Assembly (NCBI RefSeq): GCF_024347475.1
Contig: NZ_AP025488.1
Span: forward strand, 1,054,001-1,118,000
Length of the DNA stretch: 64,000 bases
Origin: Vibrio fortis
GTDB lineage: Bacteria; Pseudomonadota; Gammaproteobacteria; Enterobacterales; Vibrionaceae
Direction of reading: 5' to 3'
The notes beneath the pieces are model-generated. The model had not been told where the DNA came from. It saw only the letters and a program-made list of their open reading frames with translations, and did not search any database. The position numbers were made by a program, and so were the translations under genes. Positions 50,538 to 59,023 of the stretch are shown here, piece by piece (the stretch's first letter is position 1; each line of letters starts with the position of its first letter).

Positions 50538-51632
50538 TTGGATAACAGATTGCAGTTACTCGCAGTAGATTTCCTAGGGAAAACGCTTCGTCTGGAAGGC
50601 TCAATGGCTGGATGGCAACAGCTGTTTTGGGATAACACATTAGTCTCTCAACTTGATGCTACATCAGAAGCGGAACATTCACGCTCGCATCAATTTCAAC
50701 TTCAAGCAGGAGAGCAAGTTCTGGCTTGCCAGTTGGATGTTAGAGTCCAATGGCAACCATTTGAAATGGAATACAGCGCCACAGTGAACGACGAAGTGAT
50801 CACGCAGGGCGCGCGAAATACCAAAGATATTGAACAGCAAGTTCCAGAAGTCGCACCCAAGCCAGAAAAACGCTTTAGCCTGATCGGTTTAGTTTCACTG
50901 GGTTTGAAAGCACTAAAGAGTGCTAAGTTGATCAAAGTAGTTTTAGCCTCAGCGAGCTTAGCCGCGTACTCTTGGCTATTTTCAGTTCAGTTCGCATTGG
51001 CTTTAATAGCGTGTCTAATGTTTCATGAATATGGTCATATTCGAGCCATGAAGTACTTTGGTATGAAGACCAAAGGCATCTACCTGATCCCATTCTTAGG
51101 GGGGCTTGCGTTATCCGATGAGAAAATCAACACGCGATGGCAAGATGTGGTTATCTCGATTATGGGACCATTCTTTGGTTTGATCTTGTCTCTTATCTTT
51201 ACAGTGTTGTATTGGGTGACAGGAGAGATGTTCTTCGCAGGACTTGCCGTGTTTAACGCTTTGTTGAATTTATTCAACTTACTGCCAATATTGCCACTCG
51301 ATGGTGGTCATGTGCTTAAAAGTATTAGTTTTTCGATGAACAGTTTGTTGGGCATTGCTTTATGCGCAGCTGCTGCTGTTGGCGGGATTATTTTAAGCTA
51401 TCAACTTAACTTAACACTATTTGGCTTTCTCTTGATTATGGGCAGTGTCGAAATTTTGATTGAGTGGCGTGGGCGCCACCATAGTCATCTTTTACCGCTT
51501 GATCGTTATGGTCAAATCATTTCTGCATTTTGGTATGTGGGCTTAGTCAGCGGGTTGATTGGTGTTATTTGGTATTTCGCATCAACTGGGGATCAGTTAT
51601 TGAGTTTGCCACTACAAATATTGGGTACCTAA
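50538..51632 (+). CDS. Site-2-protease-like M50 membrane metalloprotease
   Basis: 364 residues. A soluble N-terminal region (about 1-110) precedes several membrane helices. The zinc-binding motif HEYGH is at residues 163-167 and the second-site motif NLLPILPLDGGH has the third ligand (Asp about 255), so it should be an active intramembrane protease. Its likely targets are membrane-bound regulators, not seen nearby. The start is uncertain: TTG at 50538, or TTG at 50550 with GGA at 50540-50542. It is divergent from fadL. Confidence 0.88.
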   Translation: MDNRLQLLAVDFLGKTLRLEGSMAGWQQLFWDNTLVSQLDATSEAEHSRSHQFQLQAGEQVLACQLDVRVQWQPFEMEYSATVNDEVITQGARNTKDIEQQVPEVAPKPEKRFSLIGLVSLGLKALKSAKLIKVVLASASLAAYSWLFSVQFALALIACLMFHEYGHIRAMKYFGMKTKGIYLIPFLGGLALSDEKINTRWQDVVISIMGPFFGLILSLIFTVLYWVTGEMFFAGLAVFNALLNLFNLLPILPLDGGHVLKSISFSMNSLLGIALCAAAAVGGIILSYQLNLTLFGFLLIMGSVEILIEWRGRHHSHLLPLDRYGQIISAFWYVGLVSGLIGVIWYFASTGDQLLSLPLQILGT

Positions 51633-51664
51633 TCGAGCAAACTGCTTTTGTTAGTATTTAAATA

Positions 51665-51700
51665 GAAAGCCCTAGGTTTCAGAACTTAGGGCTTTCGTCT
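51665..51700. terminator. Intrinsic terminator between M50 and M48 genes
   Basis: GAAAGCCCTAGGTT (51665-51678) pairs with AACTTAGGGCTTTC (51683-51696) with one mismatch. It lies between convergent genes; the T-tails are short. Confidence 0.7.
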
Positions 51701-51711
51701 TTAGAATAGTT

Positions 51712-52500
51712 TTATATCTTACAACTTGGTCTTTGTGCGTTAGATTGAGGTAGGGTGGTGATCGTCGCACGTAGGTCTTGAATACGAGTGTTATGCGAAG
51801 GGTGAGTTGAGAGCAACTCCGGAGGCTGATTCCCACCTGACGCTTTTGCCATGTTCTGCCACAAGTTAACACTTTGGTTTGGATCAAACCCAGCATCTGC
51901 CATGTATCTAAGGCCTACGATATCTGCTTCAGACTCTTGTGTGCGCCCATAAGGCAGGATAACACCATATTGAACACCTAAACCAAGTGCAGCCATGGTC
52001 ATGCCTTGATATTGAGCGTATTCGGAAGCGCCAAGCGCGACGCTGGTAATAGATAACCCTGTATTGGCAAGTTGTGTTTGAGAGAGTCGTTCATTACTAT
52101 GGTCGGCAATCACGTGGGCGATCTCATGGCCAATAACTGTTGCGAGTTGATCTTGATTAACCGCTACCTTTAATAGACCTGTGTATACGCCTATTTTTCC
52201 GCCGGGTAGGGCGAACGCATTCACTTGATCGCTTTCGAACACAACAACTTCCCATTCGTCAAAGCCTTGCTTAGGAATATGTTGAGTGATGCTATTGGTC
52301 ACGCATTGAACGTAAGCATTTGTTTTGGCATCTTGGCTGATTTTTTGCTGTTGCTTCATCTGTTCAAATGACTGAGCGCCGAGTTGCGACATATCTTGAT
52401 CGGAGAACAACAAGATTTGATTTCGCCCAGTAGGAGAAGAGCTACATGCTGTGATGCCAGTAAGGGTGATAAGAGAAGCGAGCTTCATCCATGACGTCAT
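51712..52500 (-). CDS. M48-family metalloprotease lipoprotein (LoiP/YggG-like)
   Basis: 262 residues. The lipobox is ITAC (Cys about 19). The zinc motif is HEIAH (125-129) in TVIGHEIAHVIADHS, and the third ligand Glu lies in RTQESEADIVGLRYM. E. coli LoiP/YggG is an outer-membrane lipoprotein protease for quality control in low osmolarity. AGGA is six bases before the ATG. It is convergent with the M50 gene and divergent from the thioesterase gene. Confidence 0.92.
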   Translation of the reverse strand: MTSWMKLASLITLTGITACSSSPTGRNQILLFSDQDMSQLGAQSFEQMKQQQKISQDAKTNAYVQCVTNSITQHIPKQGFDEWEVVVFESDQVNAFALPGGKIGVYTGLLKVAVNQDQLATVIGHEIAHVIADHSNERLSQTQLANTGLSITSVALGASEYAQYQGMTMAALGLGVQYGVILPYGRTQESEADIVGLRYMADAGFDPNQSVNLWQNMAKASGGNQPPELLSTHPSHNTRIQDLRATITTLPQSNAQRPSCKI

Positions 52501-52620
52501 ACATTATCCTCTGTGTATTGCCGTTTTTATGCATGTTAACATCAACTTGCGTGATATCTAACACCTAAGCGATAACAATCACGACTTATCCATAATTATA
52601 ACAACGTATAGGACCATGAT

Positions 52621-53046
52621 ATGTCAATCTGGAAAAAGCCCATAGACCTCGACATCATCAATGCGACATCTAAGAACACGCTCATTGAGCATCTCAATAT
52701 TGTATACACAGAAGTAAATGACAACTCTTTGGTTGCAACAATGCCAGTTTGTCATTTTACTCACCAGCCGCTCGGCATGCTCCACGGTGGCGCATCTGTC
52801 GTTTTGGCCGAAACCTTAGGGTCGTTGGCTGCAAACTTTTGTGTTTCAGATGGCTATTTTTGTGTGGGATTGGACATCAATGCTAACCACGTACGTTCGA
52901 TGCGTGAAGGGCACGTAATTGGTAAAGCTGAGCCCATACACTTAGGTGCATCTACGCAGGTATGGCAGATCAACATTACAGATGAACGCGAGCGTTTGGT
53001 CTGTTCGAGTCGTCTAACCATCGCGGTTAAAAAACACAAACGATAG
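52621..53046 (+). CDS. Hotdog-fold acyl-CoA thioesterase, YdiI/MenI-like
   Basis: 141 residues. The hotdog thioesterase signature is QPLGMLHGGASVVLAETLGS, with the catalytic Glu in AETLGS, and GLDINANHVRSMREG is typical of the MenI/YdiI (DHNA-CoA thioesterase) group. It hydrolyses acyl-CoA esters; whether it serves menaquinone synthesis is not shown here. The next gene follows after 24 bases, so a shared transcript is likely. Confidence 0.88.
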   Translation: MSIWKKPIDLDIINATSKNTLIEHLNIVYTEVNDNSLVATMPVCHFTHQPLGMLHGGASVVLAETLGSLAANFCVSDGYFCVGLDINANHVRSMREGHVIGKAEPIHLGASTQVWQINITDERERLVCSSRLTIAVKKHKR

Positions 53047-53070
53047 TGATTTTAGTGAATTAGAGTATTT

Positions 53071-53304
53071 ATGGTTATTACATTCAGTGGTGGAAAAATC
53101 ATTGCCACGCCTCATGAACTGGTCGTTCGTTTGGACGGAGAGCACCGCGTTACATTGCAAGCACAAGTTGACGCGATTCAATTAATCGGAAAAGGGGCAA
53201 ATGTTGTCTCTGCCAACGGCTCGGAGTGTAAATGGTCGATTAAGCTCGACGACGAACAACAACTAAGAGACATCGCCAATGAAATAGGTTGTGACATTCT
53301 TTAA
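53071..53304 (+). CDS. DUF3389 family small protein
   Basis: 77 residues, acidic, of mixed beta character (MVITFSGGKIIATPHELVVR and VTLQAQVDAIQLIGKGANVV). I recognise the pattern as the Vibrio-type DUF3389 family, with moderate confidence. It is encoded 24 bases after the thioesterase gene and closed by a terminator at 53345. Function unknown. Confidence 0.7.
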   Translation: MVITFSGGKIIATPHELVVRLDGEHRVTLQAQVDAIQLIGKGANVVSANGSECKWSIKLDDEQQLRDIANEIGCDIL

Positions 53305-53344
53305 TTGTCCCTCGCTTTCGCGATAACTCACTGATAAGCATTTT

Positions 53345-53371
53345 AGGAGCTCCCAATAAAGCTCCTTTTTA
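53345..53371 (+). terminator. Intrinsic terminator after the DUF3389 gene
   Basis: AGGAGCT (53345-53351) pairs with AGCTCCT (53360-53366), followed by Ts. Confidence 0.85.
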
Positions 53372-53480
53372 ATGGCAAACGTTTAAAACAATACCTTGCA
53401 AAATCACAAGGTATCTGTTGATTTCCGCAATTAAAATAAGGAAACTGAAATTAATTCTAATTAGTTGAAATTTCCTCTTT

Positions 53481-55172
53481 ATGAGCAGCCCAAGATTACG
53501 AGTCCAATTTGAAACTTTGTTTGAGTACTTTGATGGTAAAGACTCAGAAGTCCAATTAGATCATATTACTGATGTGCTTTGTTGTACGCGTCGTAATGCG
53601 CGTATGGTTCTAAACAAACTTGAAGAAGAAAACTGGATAGAATGGCAACCAGCTGCAGGTAGAGGTAAACAATCAAAACTGATCTTTAAGCAAAATCGGA
53701 ACGATGTCAGTGAAACATTGGCACGACGCTATCTTGAAGATGGGAAAATCGGGCAAGCACTTAACGTTTTAGATAGAGATGCTGCCAAGCTCACGCAAGT
53801 TATTCAGAACTATTTGGGTGTGCAATACCAAGAGGGCGAGCAGGTGATTCGTCTTCCGTATTACCGCCCGCTATCTATGCTTAACCCAGCAAAATCGATG
53901 CGCCGTTCAGAGCAGCATATCGCGCGTCAGGTATTCAGTGGTTTAACGAAGCTTGATGACAACGACCAGTTACAACCTGATCTCGCGCATTCTTGGCAAA
54001 AATTACAAGATGACCATTGGCGTTTCTTTATTCGCCCGGGTGTCAGGTTTCATAATGGTGAATTACTTCAAACCAGTCATATTGTTGATACACTTGACTC
54101 CTTAGAGAGCCTTAACATGTTCTCGCATATCAAGCGTGTCGAGTCGCCAGCTAACTGCGTGGTTGATGTTTACTTAACTCGTCCCGACAAATATTTCCCA
54201 CTCGCACTGACAGAGTCGATCGCTAAAGTCACATTACCTGTGAGTTTACGTGGCGATGACTACGATATTCGTCCAATTGGTACGGGCCCATATCGAGTAG
54301 AGAAGAATGATGAACAACAATTGATACTTCATGCCTTTGATGGCTACTTTGGTTTTCGACCATTGATAGACAGAGTCGAAGTATGGGTGGTCGACGAGGC
54401 ATACTCGTCTATGGTCTATCCAAGCCTATCAAAGCCGGTAATGGCTGATCGTGGCGACAGTGATGAAGTTGAGTTGGACCCGGGCTGTACCTACCTTTTG
54501 CTCAACCGACAAAAAGGTATCGCCAAGAACCCATTATGGGCGGAGTTCCTCTCTAATGCGTTGAATGCGGCTGATTTGTTTACTCACATCCCTAAAGAGA
54601 CGGTCATCGACCTCGGTGTACTGCACGCGTATGGATTAAAACCGGGTTGGTACGATGTAAAACTTGCACCGCCTGTTTGTCCAAAGTCTTCAACGCAGCC
54701 AGTGATAAAGATTGCGTTTCAGCGTCAACATCCAATGTTTCCGACGTTGGGACATGCCATTGAAGCGGTTCTCAAAAAATATGGTGTTGGAGTCGAGCTG
54801 TTTGGATATGACATGGATCCACCACACGCCGATGATGTCGATATCTGGATCAATCCAATGGGGATCGCGAATAATCGTGATGACGCTTTAGTTGGTTGGT
54901 TGATGGATTACAGCTTTATTGAAGAGTCGAGCCCATTAGATGAATTTGATCAGTGGTGCGCTATGGTCGAGCAGTGGCGCGCTGGTGAATACGAAACATT
55001 CCCAGCTCGTCAGCTAGGTAAGAAATTGGTTCACAGTAATCAGTTGATCCCAATGTTTCACTGCTGGCTAGGTGTTAATAAAGATCAATGTGGTACCCTG
55101 CAAAATGCTAAGTGTAATGCGTTAGGTTGGTTCGACTTCAGTCAGGTTTGGAATAAGCCGGATCTCGGATAA
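53481..55172 (+). CDS. SgrR-family regulator with solute-binding domain
   Basis: 563 residues. The N-terminal winged helix (about 1-75, CTRRNARMVLNKLEEENWIEW and AGRGKQSKL) is the SgrR_N DNA-binding domain; the rest resembles periplasmic solute-binding proteins (QVFSGLTKLDDNDQLQPDLA and IGTGPYRVEKND). E. coli SgrR activates the small RNA sgrS under glucose-phosphate stress. No sgrS-like gene is recognised upstream. An EamA transporter gene follows after nine bases, which is a likely target and operon partner. Confidence 0.87.
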   Translation: MSSPRLRVQFETLFEYFDGKDSEVQLDHITDVLCCTRRNARMVLNKLEEENWIEWQPAAGRGKQSKLIFKQNRNDVSETLARRYLEDGKIGQALNVLDRDAAKLTQVIQNYLGVQYQEGEQVIRLPYYRPLSMLNPAKSMRRSEQHIARQVFSGLTKLDDNDQLQPDLAHSWQKLQDDHWRFFIRPGVRFHNGELLQTSHIVDTLDSLESLNMFSHIKRVESPANCVVDVYLTRPDKYFPLALTESIAKVTLPVSLRGDDYDIRPIGTGPYRVEKNDEQQLILHAFDGYFGFRPLIDRVEVWVVDEAYSSMVYPSLSKPVMADRGDSDEVELDPGCTYLLLNRQKGIAKNPLWAEFLSNALNAADLFTHIPKETVIDLGVLHAYGLKPGWYDVKLAPPVCPKSSTQPVIKIAFQRQHPMFPTLGHAIEAVLKKYGVGVELFGYDMDPPHADDVDIWINPMGIANNRDDALVGWLMDYSFIEESSPLDEFDQWCAMVEQWRAGEYETFPARQLGKKLVHSNQLIPMFHCWLGVNKDQCGTLQNAKCNALGWFDFSQVWNKPDLG

Positions 55173-55181
55173 AGGCGCATT

Positions 55182-56096
55182 ATGTCCACTTTGTTTCTTA
55201 CAGTTATTACGTTGATTGCCTTTGCTGCCAACTCGGTATTGTGTCGATGGGCACTTGCCGACAACAGTATCGACCCTCTGAGTTTCTCTTTGATTCGTAT
55301 TGTCTCCGGCGCTATTACTTTGATACTAATTTACTGGGCTGTGAATCGTTCAAAACAGCGAACGGCTGGTGGACAACCATTGCAATCAAAAGAAATGAAA
55401 CAATCAAACTGGAAAGGCAACCTGACCTCAATTGGTGCATTGCTCGTCTATATGTTTGGTTTTTCCTATGCGTATGTTGCGCTTGGAGCTGGATTAGGTG
55501 CCTTGATCTTGTTTGTGATGGTTCAGCTTACAATGGTGGTTGCACATTTAATACAGACAAAGAGAATGTCACTTTTGGAGTGGCTAGGCTGTGGGATAGC
55601 CATTAGTGGCCTGGTCTTATTGTTGTGGCCAAATGACCAACAACACACTTTAGATTTCAAAGCCGTGGTTCTTATGATGTTCGCAGGAATAGGTTGGGGT
55701 TGTTACACATTAGCAGGGCGTAAGGTGCACGATCCTCTTCAGGCGACAATGATCAACTTTAGCTATGCTGGTTTAGCTTCTCTTGTGTTACTCATCGTTG
55801 TCATATTCAGTGGAGCGATGTCAGACGCATTGTTTATGAACAACTCAGGTGTAACTTACGCACTGTTGTCTGGTGTGTTTGCCTCTGCGATGGGCTATAC
55901 ACTTTGGTATCAAGTCGTTAAGAAGCTGAGTACATTGACGGCATCGGTTGCTCAACTCAGCGTACCAATTATTGCGACTCTTGGCGGGGTCTTATTCTTA
56001 TCCGAACCAATCACACTGCAGTTTGTTATTGCATCCGGCATCATCTTTGTCGGAATCGCAGCAGTGATCTTGTCTCCTAAAGTTAGTAATTCGTAA
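55182..56096 (+). CDS. EamA/DMT-family transporter
   Basis: 304 residues with about ten membrane segments forming two EamA halves (for example AANSVLCRWALADNSIDPLSF and IGWGCYTLAGRKVHD). It is a drug/metabolite transporter. It begins nine bases after the SgrR-type regulator gene and so is probably co-transcribed and perhaps regulated by it; sugar or metabolite efflux is a guess by analogy to sgrR-setA of E. coli. Confidence 0.9.
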   Translation: MSTLFLTVITLIAFAANSVLCRWALADNSIDPLSFSLIRIVSGAITLILIYWAVNRSKQRTAGGQPLQSKEMKQSNWKGNLTSIGALLVYMFGFSYAYVALGAGLGALILFVMVQLTMVVAHLIQTKRMSLLEWLGCGIAISGLVLLLWPNDQQHTLDFKAVVLMMFAGIGWGCYTLAGRKVHDPLQATMINFSYAGLASLVLLIVVIFSGAMSDALFMNNSGVTYALLSGVFASAMGYTLWYQVVKKLSTLTASVAQLSVPIIATLGGVLFLSEPITLQFVIASGIIFVGIAAVILSPKVSNS

Positions 56097-56101
56097 AACT
56101 C

Positions 56102-56353
56102 ATGGCTAAACCAAACAAGAAACAACCAAGCAAAACGGTACAGATTTTCTGTGTCAAGTGTAAGACACAACTCTTCAAATATCGAAAAGGTGGCAAAGGT
56201 GCTCTAGTGAAATGCTTTAAAGAGAGGATCGTTGAAGACTACACCACAAAGCCTTGTCATTGCCCCGGCTGTGAGATTGAATTTGCCAGAGATACCTTAG
56301 TGAGAGGAACACCCGCCTTCAAGATGATTGGTGGGAAGGTCACAATGAAATAG
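56102..56353 (+). CDS. Zinc-ribbon protein, 83 residues
   Basis: IFCVKCKTQLFKYRKGG and KPCHCPGCEIEFARD contribute paired Cys-x-x-Cys knuckles, forming a likely zinc ribbon; the protein is strongly basic, consistent with nucleic-acid binding. It lies five bases after the EamA gene and probably belongs to the same transcript (regulator, transporter, zinc ribbon). Function unknown. Confidence 0.75.
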   Translation: MAKPNKKQPSKTVQIFCVKCKTQLFKYRKGGKGALVKCFKERIVEDYTTKPCHCPGCEIEFARDTLVRGTPAFKMIGGKVTMK

Positions 56354-56362
56354 GAACGAAAG

Positions 56363-56398
56363 AACAAAGGAGTACTAGCGAGTACGCCTTTGTTTTAT
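56363..56398. terminator. Bidirectional intrinsic terminator
   Basis: AACAAAGG (56363-56370) pairs with CCTTTGTT (56387-56394), with inner GTACT/AGTAC. It lies between convergent genes and T-rich bases follow. Confidence 0.82.
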
Positions 56399-56422
56399 CA
56401 GAGAGTCTTTTAGAAACTACTT

Positions 56423-57055
56423 TTAGATCTTTGGCTTATTGATTCGGCCTTGTAGCTTCATGATTATTAACGCAACGATAGCTCCGGAGGTATCGCACAA
56501 CATGTCTTTCTGAGCGTCCCAAATATCGCCTTGTGACCCCAAAAATGCGATGCCTTCATCACCACCAGCTAACTCCGCATACCACCACTCAATGATTTCA
56601 TAACCTGCTGCCACACTCATGATCGCGAAGAGAGAAAACCACACCGCGATAATCGGTGATGATAGTTTCTTACGAATCAGATATTCCGCTAGCGGGTAGG
56701 CGTATAAGCCAATTGAGAAATGAGCCACGCGATCGAAGTTGTTACGCTCAGAACCAATCAAGTGATTAAACCAATCAAAAGGAACCTCTGCGAAAGTGTA
56801 TTTCGCACCAATCGTGTGTAAGGCTAGCCAGATGAACATCAATACGTAAGCGGTGTTAGAGAAGGTTAGCTTTCGAGAAAACCACCAGATACCGGCTAAG
56901 ATACCTACAGCTGGAATAATCTCTGCAATCCACACCGCTCTAGATGAAGGTGCAATTGCGGAAAATACAAAGACAACAAGATAAGCGGCGGTCAGAATTA
57001 ATAGAGATCGATTACCGCTGAGTGGAGCGGGCATTGGTTCAGTAGTCACTGTCAT
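56423..57055 (-). CDS. DUF2238 (YjdF-like) inner-membrane protein
   Basis: 210 residues with about six membrane segments. HTIGAKYTFAEVPFDW and the acidic NNFDRVAHFSIGLYAYPLAEYL are the hallmark of DUF2238/YjdF; GYEIIEWWYAELAGGDEGIAFLG-like residues and DAQKDMLCDTSGAI complete it. Function unknown. Distinct from the yjdF riboswitch-controlled protein of Firmicutes. It is convergent with the SgrR-EamA unit and divergent from the oxygenase gene. Confidence 0.9.
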   Translation of the reverse strand: MTVTTEPMPAPLSGNRSLLILTAAYLVVFVFSAIAPSSRAVWIAEIIPAVGILAGIWWFSRKLTFSNTAYVLMFIWLALHTIGAKYTFAEVPFDWFNHLIGSERNNFDRVAHFSIGLYAYPLAEYLIRKKLSSPIIAVWFSLFAIMSVAAGYEIIEWWYAELAGGDEGIAFLGSQGDIWDAQKDMLCDTSGAIVALIIMKLQGRINKPKI

Positions 57056-57257
57056 AAGTAATCCTCATCAATAATCAAGTATGTTGTCATAATATTGAAC
57101 ACTGTACAATTGATTTTCACTTTACAAAATGTGTTGAAAAGGCGGTTTAACGCCCAGTATCTAGACAAACGATTGCTAGAGTTTCACAAAAGTTTGATTT
57201 ACGACAAAGCGCACCCTAAAATCGCCGTTCATTACACACATAACTAGAAAGAAAGTC

Positions 57258-58097
57258 ATGAAACTGGAAACTGTCGATTATCTTGCTGACGATGCAGCAG
57301 AGCAATTTGTTCGCTCATTACGTGAAACTGGCTTCGGTGTTTTAAAAAATCACCCAATCCCTAAAGAACTCGTAGAATCTATCTATGAAAATTGGTACCA
57401 ATTCTTCATGACAGAAGAGAAGAACGATTTTCAGTTTAATGTTGAGACACAAGACGGATACTTTCCACCTTCTGTTTCAGAAGTCGCTAAAGGACACAGC
57501 GTTAGAGACATTAAAGAGTATTTTCATGTTTATCCTTGGGGTCAAATCCCTGAGCAACTGAAAGAACAGATCCTAGATTACTATGATCGTGCGAATGCTT
57601 TCGCTCAAGAACTATTAGGTTGGGTTGAAGCGCACGCACCGCAAGAAGTACAAGAGAAATTCTCTGTTGCACTCTCTCAAATGATAAACGGTAGCGAGCA
57701 AACACTGCTACGTGTTCTACACTACCCACCAATGCAGGGTGATGAAGAGCCGGGTGCAATCCGTGCAGCAGCTCACGAAGATATCAACCTGCTAACGGTT
57801 CTTCCTGCAGCGAATGAGCCAGGCCTACAGGTGAAAACTCAAGACGACCAGTGGTTAGATGTACCGTGTGATTTTGGTAACCTAATCATTAACATTGGTG
57901 ACATGCTTCAAGAAGCATCAGGTGGTTACTTCCCATCTACAACACACCGTGTAATTAACCCAACGGGTGAGCGCCAAGAGAACTCTCGTATTTCTCTACC
58001 ACTTTTCCTACACCCGAAACCTGAAGTGGTGTTGTCTGAGAAGTACACAGCGAATGAATACCTGATGGAACGTCTACGCGAGCTAGGTGTAATCTAA
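57258..58097 (+). CDS. 2-oxoglutarate/Fe(II)-dependent oxygenase (isopenicillin N synthase-like)
   Basis: 279 residues. The metal triad is AAHEDINLLT (His173-x-Asp175) and STTHRVINP (His230); the 2-oxoglutarate-binding RxS is SRISLPLF (Arg244, Ser246). The N terminus (FVRSLRETGFGVLKNHPIP) is the DIOX_N region. Such enzymes hydroxylate or oxidise small molecules; the substrate is unknown. A strong terminator follows at 58123. It stands alone with a 200-base upstream region that has no recognisable operator. Confidence 0.92.
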   Translation: MKLETVDYLADDAAEQFVRSLRETGFGVLKNHPIPKELVESIYENWYQFFMTEEKNDFQFNVETQDGYFPPSVSEVAKGHSVRDIKEYFHVYPWGQIPEQLKEQILDYYDRANAFAQELLGWVEAHAPQEVQEKFSVALSQMINGSEQTLLRVLHYPPMQGDEEPGAIRAAAHEDINLLTVLPAANEPGLQVKTQDDQWLDVPCDFGNLIINIGDMLQEASGGYFPSTTHRVINPTGERQENSRISLPLFLHPKPEVVLSEKYTANEYLMERLRELGVI

Positions 58098-58122
58098 GCA
58101 AGCCTGATTCCATAGGAAGACT

Positions 58123-58148
58123 AAAGCCAGCATTTCGCTGGCTTTTTT
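58123..58148 (+). terminator. Intrinsic terminator after the oxygenase gene
   Basis: AAAGCCAGC (58123-58131) pairs with GCTGGCTTT (58137-58145), followed by Ts. Confidence 0.9.
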
Positions 58149-58319
58149 GTGTTTGAAGCAAAGTTAGGTATTCGACTAACAATTCAATTTCAAAGAGTTA
58201 TTGGCTTGATATTATTGGGGGGAATCGTTGAAACTTTTGCTTCAATCCTCGACAAATCATAATTGATGGCTTTCAATGTATATATGAACCAATCTGCATT
58301 ATAAAACTGGCTCCATATT

Positions 58320-58937
58320 ATGTTAGAACAACAAGACGTGAGTGCTCCTTTTCAAACTCACATGGAAAACCCATTGCTTTGGCCGATTATGGAGGTACTC
58401 AAAAAGCAACCTCGAGGCTGGAAGGTTCATACACTTGCGACTCACCTTAATGATCTCGGTCTTGTACCCATCTTGGATCCGAAACCTGAAAAGGATCTGT
58501 TTAAAAAGAACTTCCTCATCATGAATGCGCTTTATCAATTACAAGAGACCTTGTTTCCGGAGAGTTGGTTACAAGTGCAGGCGATGGATATTGAATTGAT
58601 GCACGGCCGTTATTACGCCAATGGACATGCTATCGATCCGGAAGACCCGCTACGTGACTATTATGTGCATTGGGAAAATTACGAAGCAGATGAAGGTGAG
58701 GTCAAACGACTATTGAATGAGTTTTGGACTCGTTATCGTAAGTTTGTCGGGGGTGAAGACATTGGTGATATGGACAGGAGCAAAGCGCTTTCGTTATTCG
58801 AGCTTCCAAACGATGCGACACCTACTGAGATTAGAAAGCGTTGGCGAAAACTCGCATTACGCTGGCACCCAGATAGGGAAGAAGGGAATAGCGCTCAATT
58901 TAGAGTCTTGTGTGAAGCGTGGAATGTCCTTAGATAA
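58320..58937 (+). CDS. DnaJ-related protein with C-terminal J domain
   Basis: 205 residues. Residues about 1-135 match the DnaJ-related domain (contains ENPLLWPIMEVLKKQP and GRYYANGHAIDP); residues about 155-205 form a short J domain, FELPNDATPTEIRKRWRKLA with the HPD tripeptide in LRWHPDREEG that activates Hsp70 ATPase. The J domain at the C terminus is the opposite of classic DnaJ. It should recruit DnaK to an unknown client. It has its own terminator. Confidence 0.92.
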   Translation: MLEQQDVSAPFQTHMENPLLWPIMEVLKKQPRGWKVHTLATHLNDLGLVPILDPKPEKDLFKKNFLIMNALYQLQETLFPESWLQVQAMDIELMHGRYYANGHAIDPEDPLRDYYVHWENYEADEGEVKRLLNEFWTRYRKFVGGEDIGDMDRSKALSLFELPNDATPTEIRKRWRKLALRWHPDREEGNSAQFRVLCEAWNVLR

Positions 58938-58946
58938 GTGACCGAT

Positions 58947-58980
58947 AAAAAAATAGTGCGTTGGACGCACTATTTTTTAT
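58947..58980. terminator. Bidirectional intrinsic terminator
   Basis: AAAAAAATAGTGCGT (58947-58961) pairs with ACGCACTATTTTTT (58965-58978). It is shared by the convergent J-domain and ATPase genes. Confidence 0.92.
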
Positions 58981-59023
58981 CTTTTTGTTCAGCTTAGTGA
59001 ATCAAAGCGACTCGAGCGGACTG

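Noticed and set aside
53372..53390. PurR-like GGCAAACGTTTAAAAC upstream of the SgrR gene
   Set aside because: Only one half matches the operator; about 10 of 16 positions, as expected by chance in AT-rich DNA.
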